Shown: one piece after another, positions 1 through 8,764 of the stretch
Layout of the letters: the number at the start of each line of letters is the position of its first letter
How positions within the stretch are numbered: position 1 is the first letter of the stretch
Assembly (NCBI GenBank): GCA_039811185.1
Contig: JBDHYF010000007.1
Coordinates: 100,784 to 164,783 of the forward strand
Reading direction: 5' to 3'
Source: JAEZDR01 sp039811185
GTDB lineage: Bacteria > Bacteroidota > Bacteroidia > Chitinophagales > Chitinophagaceae
DNA length: 64,000 bases
Notes under the pieces: generated by a model
Seen by the model: only the letters and a program-made list of their open reading frames with translations
The model's database searches: none
Told to the model about the DNA's origin: nothing
Program-made: the position numbers and the translations under genes

Positions 1-309
1 GTAATCCTCAGCGCATTTGTATCGCCAATGCGAGTCGACCGCGAAATGGTTAAAAATATTGTAGGAAGTCAGGACTTTGTGGAAGTATTTGTAAACACTT
101 CGCTCGAAGAATGCGAAAGGCGCGATGTAAAAGGACTGTACCAGAAAGCAAGACGAGGAGAAATAGCCAACTTCACAGGGATTCAATCACCCTACGAGGC
201 GCCCCAACAACCCGAACTGATAATAGAAACTGAAAGCTGCAGTCCTCAGGAAGCTGCAGAAAAAGTGGTTCGTTACCTCATTGAAAAAAATATTATAAAG
301 CCTTTGTAA
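1..309 (+). CDS. cysC: Adenylylsulfate (APS) kinase, C-terminal part
   Basis: The open frame enters from the left window edge and ends at a TAA at 307-309, so only the last 102 residues are present. CysC phosphorylates APS with ATP to give PAPS, the sulfate donor of sulfotransferases. The visible part has the family's C-terminal signature: VILSAFVSP, then FVEVFVNT, KGLYQKARRGEI and NFTGIQSPYEAP. The Walker A half lies outside the window. The stop overlaps the cysD start by one base (TAATG), so cysC, cysD and cysN are co-translated. With a sulfotransferase three genes on, the product is probably PAPS for glycan sulfation as well as assimilation. An internal ATG at 28 is not the real start, because the homologous sequence continues upstream of it. 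Confidence 0.93.
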   Translation, partial: VILSAFVSPMRVDREMVKNIVGSQDFVEVFVNTSLEECERRDVKGLYQKARRGEIANFTGIQSPYEAPQQPELIIETESCSPQEAAEKVVRYLIEKNIIKPL

Positions 310-1214
310 TGGACAAATATTTTCTAAATTATTTAGACGAACTGGAGTCAGAAGCCATTTATATTTTAAGGGAAGTGTATGCCCAGTTTCAGAACCCTGT
401 AATACTTTTTTCGGGCGGGAAAGACTCAATTGTGGTTACGCACCTTGCGCGTAAGGCCTTCTACCCAGCCCGTGTGCCTTTTCCGCTACTGCACATTGAT
501 ACCGGCCATAATTTTCCTGAAACAATGAATTTCCGCGATGCATTGGTAAACGAACTGGAGGTAAAACTGCTGGTTGGTTCGGTGGAAACTTCCATACAGA
601 AAGGAAGAGTGCGCGAAGAAAAGGGCAGAAATGCAAGCCGAAACAGCCTTCAAATCACAACACTGCTCGATGCGATTGAAGAAAATAAAATAGACTGTGC
701 CATCGGCGGCGGCAGGAGAGATGAAGAAAAAGCGCGCGCAAAAGAACGGTTTTTTTCACACCGCGACGAATTCGGCCAGTGGAATCCTAAAAATCAGCGG
801 GCTGAACTCTGGAACATCCTGAACGGTAAATATTTTCAAGGCGAACACTTCAGAGCTTTCCCTATCAGCAATTGGACGGAGATGGATGTTTGGAATTATA
901 TCCTTCGGGAAAACATTGCCATCCCGTCGCTTTATTTTGCCCATCAAAGACAAGTGGTTTGGCGTAACGACTCCTGGATTCCGGTGTCAGAATACCTGAA
1001 CCTCGACGAAAGGGATCAAGTGCAGAATAAGAAAATCCGTTTTCGCACACTTGGCGATATTACGATTACAGGCGGTATTGAATCTGATGCGGACACCCTG
1101 GAAAAAATAGTGGAAGAAGTGGCCGCCATGCGGCAAACAGAAAGGGGTAACCGCGCAGACGATAAAAGATCCGAGACCGCTATGGAAGACAGAAAAAAAC
1201 AAGGATATTTTTAA
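309..1214 (+). CDS. cysD: Sulfate adenylyltransferase subunit 2 (CysD)
   Basis: This is the catalytic small subunit of ATP sulfurylase, which makes APS and pyrophosphate from ATP and sulfate together with the GTPase CysN. It has 301 residues, the normal family length. The PP-loop SGGKDS is at residues 35-40 and is followed by the typical IVVTHLARKAF helix; further conserved blocks are HIDTGHNFPE, GGRRDEEKARAKER and WTEMDVWNYI. The start overlaps the cysC stop by one base and cysN begins 8 bases after the stop. The order cysC-cysD-cysN ahead of a sulfotransferase and polysaccharide genes suggests that sulfate activation is tied to surface glycan decoration here. The assignment is firm. Confidence 0.97.
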   Translation: MDKYFLNYLDELESEAIYILREVYAQFQNPVILFSGGKDSIVVTHLARKAFYPARVPFPLLHIDTGHNFPETMNFRDALVNELEVKLLVGSVETSIQKGRVREEKGRNASRNSLQITTLLDAIEENKIDCAIGGGRRDEEKARAKERFFSHRDEFGQWNPKNQRAELWNILNGKYFQGEHFRAFPISNWTEMDVWNYILRENIAIPSLYFAHQRQVVWRNDSWIPVSEYLNLDERDQVQNKKIRFRTLGDITITGGIESDADTLEKIVEEVAAMRQTERGNRADDKRSETAMEDRKKQGYF

Positions 1215-1222
1215 AAAAAATT

Positions 1223-2476
1223 ATGTCTATCAACAATAACCAACTATTGCGTTTCACCACCGCAGGTAGTGTAGACGATGGTAAAAGCACATTAATTGGC
1301 AGGCTCCTATATGATTCAAAGTCTATTTTTGAAGACCAGCTTGCTTCAGTCGAAAGTTCCAGCAAACGGAAAGGCCACGACCATGTAGATTTGGCCATGT
1401 TTACCGATGGGTTGCGGGAAGAACGTGAACAGGGCATTACAATTGATGTGGCCTATCGCTACTTCACCACACCAAAACGTAAGTTCATCATTGCCGATAC
1501 GCCGGGTCATATTGAGTACACGCGCAATATGGTAACCGGCGCTTCCACCGCCAACGCTGCCATTATTTTAATCGATGCCCGAAAGGGGGTCATCGAGCAA
1601 ACCAAACGCCATTCCTTTATTGCCTCACTGTTGCAAATTCCACACATTATTGTCTGCATAAATAAGATGGATTTGGTTTATTATGAAGAAACGGTTTTCA
1701 ACGACATTGTTTCTCAATACGAAAAGGTGGCCTCCAAATTACTCATAAGCGATATTAGTTTTATTCCTATCAGTGCATTAAAAGGGGACAATGTGGTAAA
1801 TAGGTCAGAAGCTATGGGCTGGTATCAGGGCGCAACCCTGCTGCATACACTTGAAACCCTGCACATCGGCAGCGACCTAAATAAAATAGACGCCCGTTTT
1901 CCGGTGCAAACCGTTATTCGACCACAACGCGATGGATTTATCGACTACCGCGGATATGCCGGCCGAATTGCCAGCGGTATTTTCAGGGTGGGAGACGAAA
2001 TTACCGTCTTGCCATCGGGCTTTACTTCAAAAATTAAATCAATCGATTTATATGAGAAACAAGTGGATGAAGCATTTGCACCGATATCGGTGACCATTAC
2101 GCTCGAAGATGACATCGATGTGAGCAGAGGCGATATGATTGTTAAAACCGGCAATCAGCCGCAGATTACACAGGAGTTTGATGTTATGCTGTGCTGGCTC
2201 AACAGCAAGCCGCCGGTTCCGCGGGTAAAATATACCATTATGCATGCAAGCAATACACAGAAAGCCATCATTAAAGAGGTAGCCTATAAAATAAACATCA
2301 ATACACTAGAACGCACTCAGGACCAGCAGTTTGAAATGAATGACATTGGACGGGTTACTTTACGAACTACCCAGCCGCTGATGACCGACAGCTATCGACT
2401 GAACCGAATTACGGGCAGTATTATATTAGTAGATGAGCATACAAACGAAACCCTTGCCGCCGGGATGGTGGTGTAA
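1223..2476 (+). CDS. cysN: Sulfate adenylyltransferase subunit 1, GTPase (CysN)
   Basis: This is the regulatory GTPase of ATP sulfurylase, which couples GTP hydrolysis to APS synthesis by CysD. It has 417 residues. The elongation-factor-like G domain shows G1 GSVDDGKST (15-23), the switch REQGITID (68-75), DTPGH (92-96) and NKMD (147-150), followed by the two beta-barrel domains. The length fits a stand-alone CysN and not a CysN-CysC fusion, which agrees with the separate cysC upstream. It sits 8 bases after cysD and 8 bases before the sulfotransferase gene, so one transcript probably supplies both PAPS and the enzyme that uses it. Confidence 0.97.
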   Translation: MSINNNQLLRFTTAGSVDDGKSTLIGRLLYDSKSIFEDQLASVESSSKRKGHDHVDLAMFTDGLREEREQGITIDVAYRYFTTPKRKFIIADTPGHIEYTRNMVTGASTANAAIILIDARKGVIEQTKRHSFIASLLQIPHIIVCINKMDLVYYEETVFNDIVSQYEKVASKLLISDISFIPISALKGDNVVNRSEAMGWYQGATLLHTLETLHIGSDLNKIDARFPVQTVIRPQRDGFIDYRGYAGRIASGIFRVGDEITVLPSGFTSKIKSIDLYEKQVDEAFAPISVTITLEDDIDVSRGDMIVKTGNQPQITQEFDVMLCWLNSKPPVPRVKYTIMHASNTQKAIIKEVAYKININTLERTQDQQFEMNDIGRVTLRTTQPLMTDSYRLNRITGSIILVDEHTNETLAAGMVV

Positions 2477-2484
2477 GTGATATC

Positions 2485-3198
2485 ATGCATCTTAACAGAA
2501 AACTCTACGAAACTAAAAAGCGATTTTTTGAACAGTGGATAAATCCGCTTAGAGTAAGGCGTAAAACGAAAATATTTTGTATCGGTAGAAATAAAACAGG
2601 TACGACTTCCCTAAAACGTGCTTTTCAAAGTTTAAATATAGTGGTAGGTAATCAACGTCAGGCCGAACAATTGCTTAGAGATTATCAGAATGGAAAATTT
2701 GACAGAATTATCGAGTACTGCAAAACCGCTCAATTTTTTCAGGATGCTCCTTTCAGTTATCCAGATACATTTAAACATCTTGACGTAGCTTATCCAGGCT
2801 CCAAATTCATTTTGACAGTTCGCAATAATCCTGAACAATGGTACAATTCCGTTACAAAATTTCACGCCAAGCTTTTCGCCGAGGGTAATTTGCCAACAAA
2901 GGCCGACCTGTTATCGGCCGAGTATGTTTGGAAGGGATGGATGTGGGAGGCCAACAGAGCAATCTATAACACGCCGGAAAACGATCCCTACAATAAGGAA
3001 ATACTGACGGCAGCCTATACAAAACACAATGAGGAAGTAATAGAATATTTTAAAGATAGACCCAACGATTTGATTGTAGTAAATGTAAGCGATAAATCGA
3101 GTTATAAGAAATTAATGGATTTTCTGAAAATTCAATCGCCTTTCAACGATTTTCCGTGGGAAAACCAAACAGAAAAGCTTCAAATCAGCAAGAAATGA
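2485..3198 (+). CDS. Sulfotransferase family protein
   Basis: Predicted PAPS-dependent sulfotransferase of 237 residues. The 5'-phosphosulfate loop is visible as GRNKTGTTS (35-42) after the strand KIFCI, and the 3'-phosphate region as KFILTVRNNPEQWYNS around residues 106-121. These are the two PAPS-binding elements of the superfamily. No signal peptide or transmembrane segment is obvious, so it acts in the cytoplasm, on a nucleotide sugar, a lipid-linked repeat unit or another small acceptor. It lies directly behind cysCDN and overlaps the next gene by four bases (ATGA). The acceptor cannot be read from the sequence. The fold assignment is good; glycan sulfation is inferred from context. Confidence 0.85.
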   Translation: MHLNRKLYETKKRFFEQWINPLRVRRKTKIFCIGRNKTGTTSLKRAFQSLNIVVGNQRQAEQLLRDYQNGKFDRIIEYCKTAQFFQDAPFSYPDTFKHLDVAYPGSKFILTVRNNPEQWYNSVTKFHAKLFAEGNLPTKADLLSAEYVWKGWMWEANRAIYNTPENDPYNKEILTAAYTKHNEEVIEYFKDRPNDLIVVNVSDKSSYKKLMDFLKIQSPFNDFPWENQTEKLQISKK

Positions 3199-4277
3199 TT
3201 CCAGTTACAAGGCCTTTTTTGCCGCCGAAAGAAGAATACGAGGAGTACCTCACCGGTATCTGGCAACGCCAGTGGCTTACCAATATGGGGCCGCTTGCCA
3301 GCGATCTTGAATTGAAACTGAAAGATTTTTTGGATGTGCAGCACCTGTTATTTGTTACAAATGGAACTGTTGCACTGCAAATGGCCATTAAAGCCCTCAA
3401 TCTAAAAGGCGAGATTATTACCACTCCTTTCTCGTTCGTAGCCACTTCTAGCAGCATTGTTTGGGAAGGGTGCGTACCTGTTTTTGTGGATATCGACCCT
3501 GAAACGCTAAACATCGATGCTGCAAAAATTGAAGCAGCCATTACCCCTCAAACTTCTGCCATCCTTGCCACCCATGTGTATGGCAATCCCTGCGATGTTG
3601 AAGTTATTGATGCGATAGCAAAGAAGCATAGGTTGAAAGTGATTTACGATGGTGCTCATGCTTTTGGCGTAAAGTTGAACGGGAAATCGATTTTTGAGTA
3701 TGGCGATATTTCCACCTGCTCCTTACACGCAACAAAGCTCTACCACAGCATCGAGGGAGGACTCATTATTACCACGAATCCTGAACTGCTAAAAAAGCTG
3801 GCCTATATCCGCAATTTCGGATTTGACGGCCCCGACGCATTTGCCGAGCTCGGCATTAATGGAAAAAATTCTGAATTCCACGCAGCGATGGGAATCTCAA
3901 ATCTTAAATATGTTGATGTCATTTTTACAAAACGGGAACTGCTCACCGAACGTTACCACACTATGCTTAAAGAAGTAAAAGCGTTTACTCCCCGTTGGCA
4001 CAGCCAAGCAAGTCTGAATTATGCATATTTTCCGTTGGTATTTGAATCGGAGCAACTAGCGGTAAAAGTGTTTGAAAGTTTGAAGTCAAAGGAAATTTTT
4101 GCCAGACGTTATTTTTATCCATCACTCGCCGCTACATTACCCTACGTTAACCCCGTAGCCCTGCCGGTAACCACCCAACTCGCATCAAGCGTTGTTTGTT
4201 TGCCGCTCTATTACGACTTAACAATAGAAGAAGTTGACCTGATTGCCCGAATTATTTTAAGAACTCAAAATTATTAA
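3195..4277 (+). CDS. DegT/DnrJ/EryC1 family sugar aminotransferase
   Basis: PLP-dependent aminotransferase that would convert a keto-sugar nucleotide to an amino sugar, with glutamate or glutamine as the usual donor. The ATG at 3195 overlaps the preceding stop (ATGA) and gives 360 residues starting MIPVTRPFLPP, the usual family N terminus; an upstream in-frame ATG at 3156 would overlap the previous gene by 43 bases and is less likely. The PLP-binding YDGAHAFG is at 151-158 and the Schiff-base lysine is K181 in LHATKLYHSIEGG. It is followed at once by a WbqC protein and two acyltransferases, so the product is probably an N-acylated amino sugar of the polysaccharide. Confidence 0.93.
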   Translation: MIPVTRPFLPPKEEYEEYLTGIWQRQWLTNMGPLASDLELKLKDFLDVQHLLFVTNGTVALQMAIKALNLKGEIITTPFSFVATSSSIVWEGCVPVFVDIDPETLNIDAAKIEAAITPQTSAILATHVYGNPCDVEVIDAIAKKHRLKVIYDGAHAFGVKLNGKSIFEYGDISTCSLHATKLYHSIEGGLIITTNPELLKKLAYIRNFGFDGPDAFAELGINGKNSEFHAAMGISNLKYVDVIFTKRELLTERYHTMLKEVKAFTPRWHSQASLNYAYFPLVFESEQLAVKVFESLKSKEIFARRYFYPSLAATLPYVNPVALPVTTQLASSVVCLPLYYDLTIEEVDLIARIILRTQNY

Positions 4278-4278
4278 A

Positions 4279-4980
4279 ATGACCATTGCTGTTATGCAAC
4301 CCTATCTCTTTCCTTATATTGGTTATTTTCAGTTAATTTATGCGGTAGATAAGTTTGTTTTTTATGATGACGTCAATTTCATAAAAAAAGGGTGGATTAA
4401 CAGAAACAATATTTTACTAAACAATAAACCTCATTTGTTTTCGGTTCCTCTAAGCGGTGTTTCCCAAAACAACAAAATCAACGAGTCGCTGATCGATAAC
4501 TCGAATTTCGACAAGTGGCGGAATAAGTTTTTAACAACGATCCGCTCCGCATACAAAGGCGCAGCTTTTTTTGATCATACATTTTCAATCATAGAATCGT
4601 CTCTTATGCAAACCCGCACCATTAGCGGTATGGCAATAAACAGCGTCCGGAATGTATGCAGCTACCTCGGCATCGAGCGGCAATTTTTGATTTCATCGCA
4701 GGCTTACGATAACCAGCCACTTGGCAGAAAAGAACGGTTAATCGATATCTGTAAACGAGAGGGCGGCTGCACGTATATTAATGCCATCGGCGGAATGGAA
4801 TTGTATAGAAAAGAAGATTTTTTGACAGCGGGAGTGGAGCTCCTCTTTTTGAAACCCGGAACTGTCCGTTATCAACAGTTTGATGGCGAGTTTGTTCCTT
4901 GGCTTTCCATCATTGATGTCCTTATGTTCAATTCTCCTGAACAAATACTTCATCTTTTAACCAGATACGAACTGACCTAG
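4279..4980 (+). CDS. WbqC family protein
   Basis: A 233-residue member of the WbqC-like family, recognised by its N terminus (AVMQPYLFPYIGYFQLI, then FYDDVNFIKKGWINRN). These genes are common in O-antigen and capsule clusters beside aminotransferases and acyltransferases. The biochemical role is not well defined; proposals involve N-acylation or modification of nucleotide-activated amino sugars. The start is one base after the aminotransferase stop and the next gene follows seven bases after its stop, so it is in the same translation unit. No membrane segments are evident. Confidence 0.9.
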   Translation: MTIAVMQPYLFPYIGYFQLIYAVDKFVFYDDVNFIKKGWINRNNILLNNKPHLFSVPLSGVSQNNKINESLIDNSNFDKWRNKFLTTIRSAYKGAAFFDHTFSIIESSLMQTRTISGMAINSVRNVCSYLGIERQFLISSQAYDNQPLGRKERLIDICKREGGCTYINAIGGMELYRKEDFLTAGVELLFLKPGTVRYQQFDGEFVPWLSIIDVLMFNSPEQILHLLTRYELT

Positions 4981-4987
4981 ATAGATT

Positions 4988-5665
4988 ATGGCAACTAAAA
5001 CGAAAGTGATCATCTTCGGTGGCATCGGTACCGCTATAAACATTGCCGAAGGGATTTTTGATGCCTCAGTAAATTATAACGCTAAAGTAGAGATGTTGGG
5101 ATTCGCCTTCGACGCACCGGAGTACGGAAAAGAAATAAATGGCTTTCCGGTGCTTTGCGGAACCAAAGAAGCTTACAAGAAATACGAAAAATTTTCTGAT
5201 GTAAAATTCATCTTTCAGATGAATCATCATTACAAGATGGAAGAAAGAGCGGCTCTGGTAAAAAGTTATCAAATACCGGGTGATAGGTGGTACACTTTTA
5301 TACATCCTACCGCTTTTATCTCCCGCAGCGTTAAAATTGGCTTCGGAACAGTTGTTTATACGCATTGTGCCATACACTCTAATGCCGTTATCGGGAACCA
5401 TTGTACCTTCTCTGCATTAACAACCATTGGACACGATACCGTTTTAAATAATCATGTGTATACCGGACCCCACGTTTGCGTTGGCAGTAATGTTGTAATT
5501 GGCAAGTGTTCATTTATTGGCTTAAACACATCGGTTGCTAACAATATCTCTATTGCGCCCAATAGCTTGATTGGACATGGCTCCACAGTAACAAAAAACA
5601 TTTCCGATTCAGGAAAAATCTATATTGGCTCACCTGCAAAGTTGTTAAAGAATATCATTTCATAA
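4988..5665 (+). CDS. NeuD/PglD-like sugar O- or N-acyltransferase
   Basis: This 225-residue protein has an N-terminal Rossmann-like half (KVIIFGGIGTAINIAEG) and a C-terminal left-handed beta helix built of hexapeptide repeats from about residue 110 (for example SVKIGFGTVVYTHCAIHSNAVIG cut into hexads). This is the layout of the NeuD/PglD acyltransferases that use acetyl-CoA to acylate sugars. The presumed catalytic His region is TIGHDTVLNNHVYTG. It is part of the aminotransferase-WbqC-acyltransferase run, which suggests it acetylates the amino sugar made by the neighbouring enzyme. The acceptor and the position modified are unknown. Confidence 0.85.
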   Translation: MATKTKVIIFGGIGTAINIAEGIFDASVNYNAKVEMLGFAFDAPEYGKEINGFPVLCGTKEAYKKYEKFSDVKFIFQMNHHYKMEERAALVKSYQIPGDRWYTFIHPTAFISRSVKIGFGTVVYTHCAIHSNAVIGNHCTFSALTTIGHDTVLNNHVYTGPHVCVGSNVVIGKCSFIGLNTSVANNISIAPNSLIGHGSTVTKNISDSGKIYIGSPAKLLKNIIS

Positions 5666-5691
5666 TATCATAAACAATTAAAACATACACC

Positions 5692-6174
5692 ATGCTATCA
5701 GAAAAAGCCATACTTGGCAAAAACGTTTTTGTTCATCCGCTCGCATTAGTCGAAGATGGAGTTACTATCGGCGATAACACACATGTCGGCCCGTTTTGCA
5801 TTGTGCGAAGAGGCGCGAAAATTGGTAACGATTGCCGGTTCACAGCCTATTGCGAAATACGCGAAAATGTGGTTATAGGTAATAACACCAGTTTCGGAAG
5901 CCGTTGCACCATTTCTGCAAATGCCGTAATTGGTAACAACGTAGTTATCAAGTATGGCTTTGTACTTACGGACACACCTAATTTAGAAGAAGGCAATGTT
6001 AAGTCCGTTGGAAAAATAGATGACGGTACATTAATAGGTGCTAATGTAACGCTAATGCCGGGTTTTAACATCGGCAAAAATGCCACGATAGGAGCTTGTT
6101 CGCAAGTTCGTTCCCATGTGGGCGATGGCGAAGTGTGGTTTGGAAGTCCGGCAAAGAAATACGTAAAAGCTTAA
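5692..6174 (+). CDS. Hexapeptide-repeat acyltransferase
   Basis: A 160-residue protein made almost wholly of isoleucine-patch hexapeptide repeats (NVFVHPLALVEDGVTIGDN, then IGNNVVIKYGF, IGANVTLMPGF and IGKNATIGACS), a left-handed beta-helix acyltransferase resembling WbbJ/WlbB-type enzymes. It probably moves an acetyl group from acetyl-CoA to a nucleotide sugar. It begins 26 bases after the NeuD-like gene and its stop abuts the ATG of cysH with no gap. Having two acyltransferases in a row suggests two acylation positions or two acceptors. The specific reaction is not determinable. Confidence 0.85.
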   Translation: MLSEKAILGKNVFVHPLALVEDGVTIGDNTHVGPFCIVRRGAKIGNDCRFTAYCEIRENVVIGNNTSFGSRCTISANAVIGNNVVIKYGFVLTDTPNLEEGNVKSVGKIDDGTLIGANVTLMPGFNIGKNATIGACSQVRSHVGDGEVWFGSPAKKYVKA

Positions 6175-6843
6175 ATGGAAACTTCAATCGTCCAAAACAC
6201 TTTATCAATTATTCGCGCCCAACTTGCTGTGTTTGCCAAAGAGCATCGAAGGGTTTTTGCCACTTCCTCTTTTCAAACTCAGAGTGTTCCCCTTCTGCAT
6301 ATAATAGGGCAAAATTTTCCAGAAGTGAAGGTGTTGTTTTTGGATACTGGTTTTCTATTTCCCGAAACCTACGCCTTTAAGCACGAACTTGAAAGTTTGT
6401 TTAAACTGAAAGTGCGTAGCCTGAAATCGAACATCAATCTACTTCAGCAACGCAACCCAACAACCAACCTTTTTCAATATTCTTTAAATCCGGATTATTG
6501 CTGTTATATCAATAAAGTGCAACCGCTTGAAGACTTTTTGAATGAAGGCGATGTGTGGATTAGTGGGGTGAGACGAGACCAGACCGCTGTTAGAAAACAA
6601 ATGAATGTTGTGGAAACAGATAGCCGGGGTATTATTAAGCTTCACCCCATGCTCGACTGGACGGGAAAAGACATCTACGAATATATTAACCAGCATCAAT
6701 TACCGAAACATCCACTCGATGCAGCCGGCTATGTGAGTATTGGTTGCATACCTTGCACGCATAAATGGGATGGAACCGAAGAAAGAGGGGGCAGATGGGT
6801 AGGGTCGAAAAAAACTGAGTGCGGATTACATACACGTAAATAA
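6175..6843 (+). CDS. cysH: Adenylylsulfate/phosphoadenylylsulfate reductase, Fe-S type
   Basis: A 222-residue CysH-family reductase that makes sulfite from APS (or PAPS) with thioredoxin as reductant. The PP-loop-like SSFQTQS is at 31-37. The cysteine pairs C109-C110 (DPDYCCYI) and C191/C194 (GCIPC), which bind the [4Fe-4S] cluster of APS-type enzymes, are present, and the nucleophilic cysteine is C216 in the C-terminal ECGLH. This points to APS as substrate. Its ATG directly follows the stop of the acyltransferase and the epimerase ATG directly follows its own stop, so it is embedded in the polysaccharide operon and not in a separate sulfate-assimilation locus. It competes with CysC for APS. 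Confidence 0.93.
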   Translation: METSIVQNTLSIIRAQLAVFAKEHRRVFATSSFQTQSVPLLHIIGQNFPEVKVLFLDTGFLFPETYAFKHELESLFKLKVRSLKSNINLLQQRNPTTNLFQYSLNPDYCCYINKVQPLEDFLNEGDVWISGVRRDQTAVRKQMNVVETDSRGIIKLHPMLDWTGKDIYEYINQHQLPKHPLDAAGYVSIGCIPCTHKWDGTEERGGRWVGSKKTECGLHTRK

Positions 6844-7791
6844 ATGAAAGTATTAGTAACAGGAGGAGCAGGCTATATTGGCAGCTCATTAGTAGAAGAA
6901 TTAAACGACCTGCCTCATATCAGTTCAATTATTGTATTTGATAATTTATCCCGCTCACCGTTAGCGTTTTTCATCGGCAGGAAAAAGCTTCAAAAAGTAA
7001 AATTTATCAAAGGCGATATCTTAGACGGTTATGCACTCGATCAGGTGGTGAGCGGGGTTGATGTAGTCTATCATCTCGCCGGTTACGTAATGTCGCCATT
7101 CAGTTACGCTCAAAATATATTGTATGAGCAAATTAACCAATGGGGTACGTTAAACCTGGTAAGATGCATCCAGAACAATGGCAGGCAGCTGAAGAAATTC
7201 ATTTATCTCAGCTCAACTGCTGTTTTTGGCCTAAGAGGATTGGTTGATGAATCGTTGGAACCAGAACCTACCAATGCCTATGGGAATAGTAAGCTAACCG
7301 GTGAAAAATTTGCTGCCTTATTAAATGAAATCTGCCCCGTTTCTATTATCCGGTCAGCAAACGTATTCGGATTTAATCCATCATTCCGGCTCGATTCAGT
7401 TTTAAATAATTTTATTTTTCATGGCGTTGTCGACAATAAAATATTGATTTATGGAAATGGATTGCAGTACAGGCCATTTATTTCTCTAAATGAGCTTATT
7501 ACCCATTTACTTGCTGAGGCAGCTCAGGAAATACCGCATCGGCGCACTCCGGTTTGCCTCATGCAGTTTAATGCTAATATGGGTGAGATTAAAGACTGGC
7601 TGCTACAAAATCATCTTCCAGACTTGGAGTACACATATGTTAACAGAAATCTAAATTATGAAGGCCAGCTTTGGGGCAATCTTCCCGCAGTTACAACCAT
7701 GTACCCGTCGCTTGACCAAGTGTTTGCAGATTTTAAGAACAATTTAAAAGTCACACTACTGGAAACCGATGGAACAATTTCCCTTAAATAA
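6844..7791 (+). CDS. NAD-dependent epimerase/dehydratase (extended SDR)
   Basis: A 315-residue extended short-chain dehydrogenase. The dinucleotide-binding TGGAGYIGS is at residues 6-14, a conserved SSTAVFG strand follows, and the catalytic YxxxK is AYGNSK. Such enzymes epimerise, dehydrate or reduce nucleotide-bound sugars. The start codon directly follows the cysH stop and its 3' end overlaps the next glycosyltransferase gene by 23 bases. The exact sugar is not recognisable; it may produce the keto sugar used by the aminotransferase or a separate deoxysugar. Confidence 0.88.
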   Translation: MKVLVTGGAGYIGSSLVEELNDLPHISSIIVFDNLSRSPLAFFIGRKKLQKVKFIKGDILDGYALDQVVSGVDVVYHLAGYVMSPFSYAQNILYEQINQWGTLNLVRCIQNNGRQLKKFIYLSSTAVFGLRGLVDESLEPEPTNAYGNSKLTGEKFAALLNEICPVSIIRSANVFGFNPSFRLDSVLNNFIFHGVVDNKILIYGNGLQYRPFISLNELITHLLAEAAQEIPHRRTPVCLMQFNANMGEIKDWLLQNHLPDLEYTYVNRNLNYEGQLWGNLPAVTTMYPSLDQVFADFKNNLKVTLLETDGTISLK

Positions 7792-8743
7792 GATTACCGC
7801 TCATCACATCAGTGTAAGCGAGGTTCCATTAGTCTATGTTAGCATACTTACATTCAACCATGTTGAGTTTATTGAGGAGTGTATTGAAAGTATCTTACAT
7901 CAAAAAACAACATTTTCCGTAAAAATTGTCATTTTCGACGATTGTTCAACTGATGGAACGACCGAAATTCTTAAATTGTACAAGGTGAAATATCCGCACT
8001 TATTTATCTTGTTTCTTCAAAAACATAACACGTTCGGAAAGCCAGATCGTAAAAACGTAATGTTTCCGTTTTACGAGTATCGGGGAAAAGCTCAATACAC
8101 CGCTTTGTGCGAAGGCGACGATTACTGGGCGGACGATACCAAACTGCAACAACAAATACTTTTTTTAGAAAATAATAGAGACTTCGTAATTGCTTATCAT
8201 GATTCTAAAATAATTGACTCCTCCGGTGAACTAGTTGCCACGTCAAAACTTAGAGAAAAAGGCAGGGATCTTACATCGGAAGATATTATTAGGGGTGTCC
8301 TAATCCCAACAAACACTGTAGTTTTCCGGAATGTTTTCCAAAGTCCTCCAATTCACTTCTTCAACGTCCTCAACGGAGATACATTCTATTTTGCCCTGCT
8401 TGGGCAATTTGGCAAAGCGAAATTTTTACCAGCTATTGCTTCATCAATTTACAGACTGCACAATAACGGAATATGGGGGCTGAAACCTTCGAATTGGAAA
8501 CTGCGGCAGGCTCTTAACACCTACAAAAATCTTGAGCAATGCATCGAAGCAAAACATCTACCTATAGTTCGAAACAAAGTTTTTGCATTGATAATGACCT
8601 TGGCATGCAGAGAAATAAAAATAAAAGAAAAGTTTTTGCTAATTGGGCGCGCGTATCTATATCTTTCCTTTCAAACATCTTTTAAAACGGTACTTGCAAC
8701 CCACTTGAGACTTTTTCGATCCTTTTTCATCTCAAAAAATTAA
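7769..8743 (+). CDS. Glycosyltransferase family 2
   Basis: A 324-residue GT-A glycosyltransferase. The N terminus has the GT2 pattern VYVSILTFNHVEFIEECI, the first aspartate motif FDDCSTDGT, and the metal-binding acidic motif CEGDDYWADD around residue 115. It uses a nucleotide sugar to extend a lipid-linked oligosaccharide on the cytoplasmic face. No membrane anchor is evident apart from a mildly hydrophobic C terminus. It overlaps the epimerase gene by 23 bases and lies 21 bases before a second GT2 gene. Donor and acceptor are unknown. Confidence 0.9.
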   Translation: MEQFPLNKITAHHISVSEVPLVYVSILTFNHVEFIEECIESILHQKTTFSVKIVIFDDCSTDGTTEILKLYKVKYPHLFILFLQKHNTFGKPDRKNVMFPFYEYRGKAQYTALCEGDDYWADDTKLQQQILFLENNRDFVIAYHDSKIIDSSGELVATSKLREKGRDLTSEDIIRGVLIPTNTVVFRNVFQSPPIHFFNVLNGDTFYFALLGQFGKAKFLPAIASSIYRLHNNGIWGLKPSNWKLRQALNTYKNLEQCIEAKHLPIVRNKVFALIMTLACREIKIKEKFLLIGRAYLYLSFQTSFKTVLATHLRLFRSFFISKN

Positions 8744-8764
8744 AGAAAACAAAGCATTGTTTGA

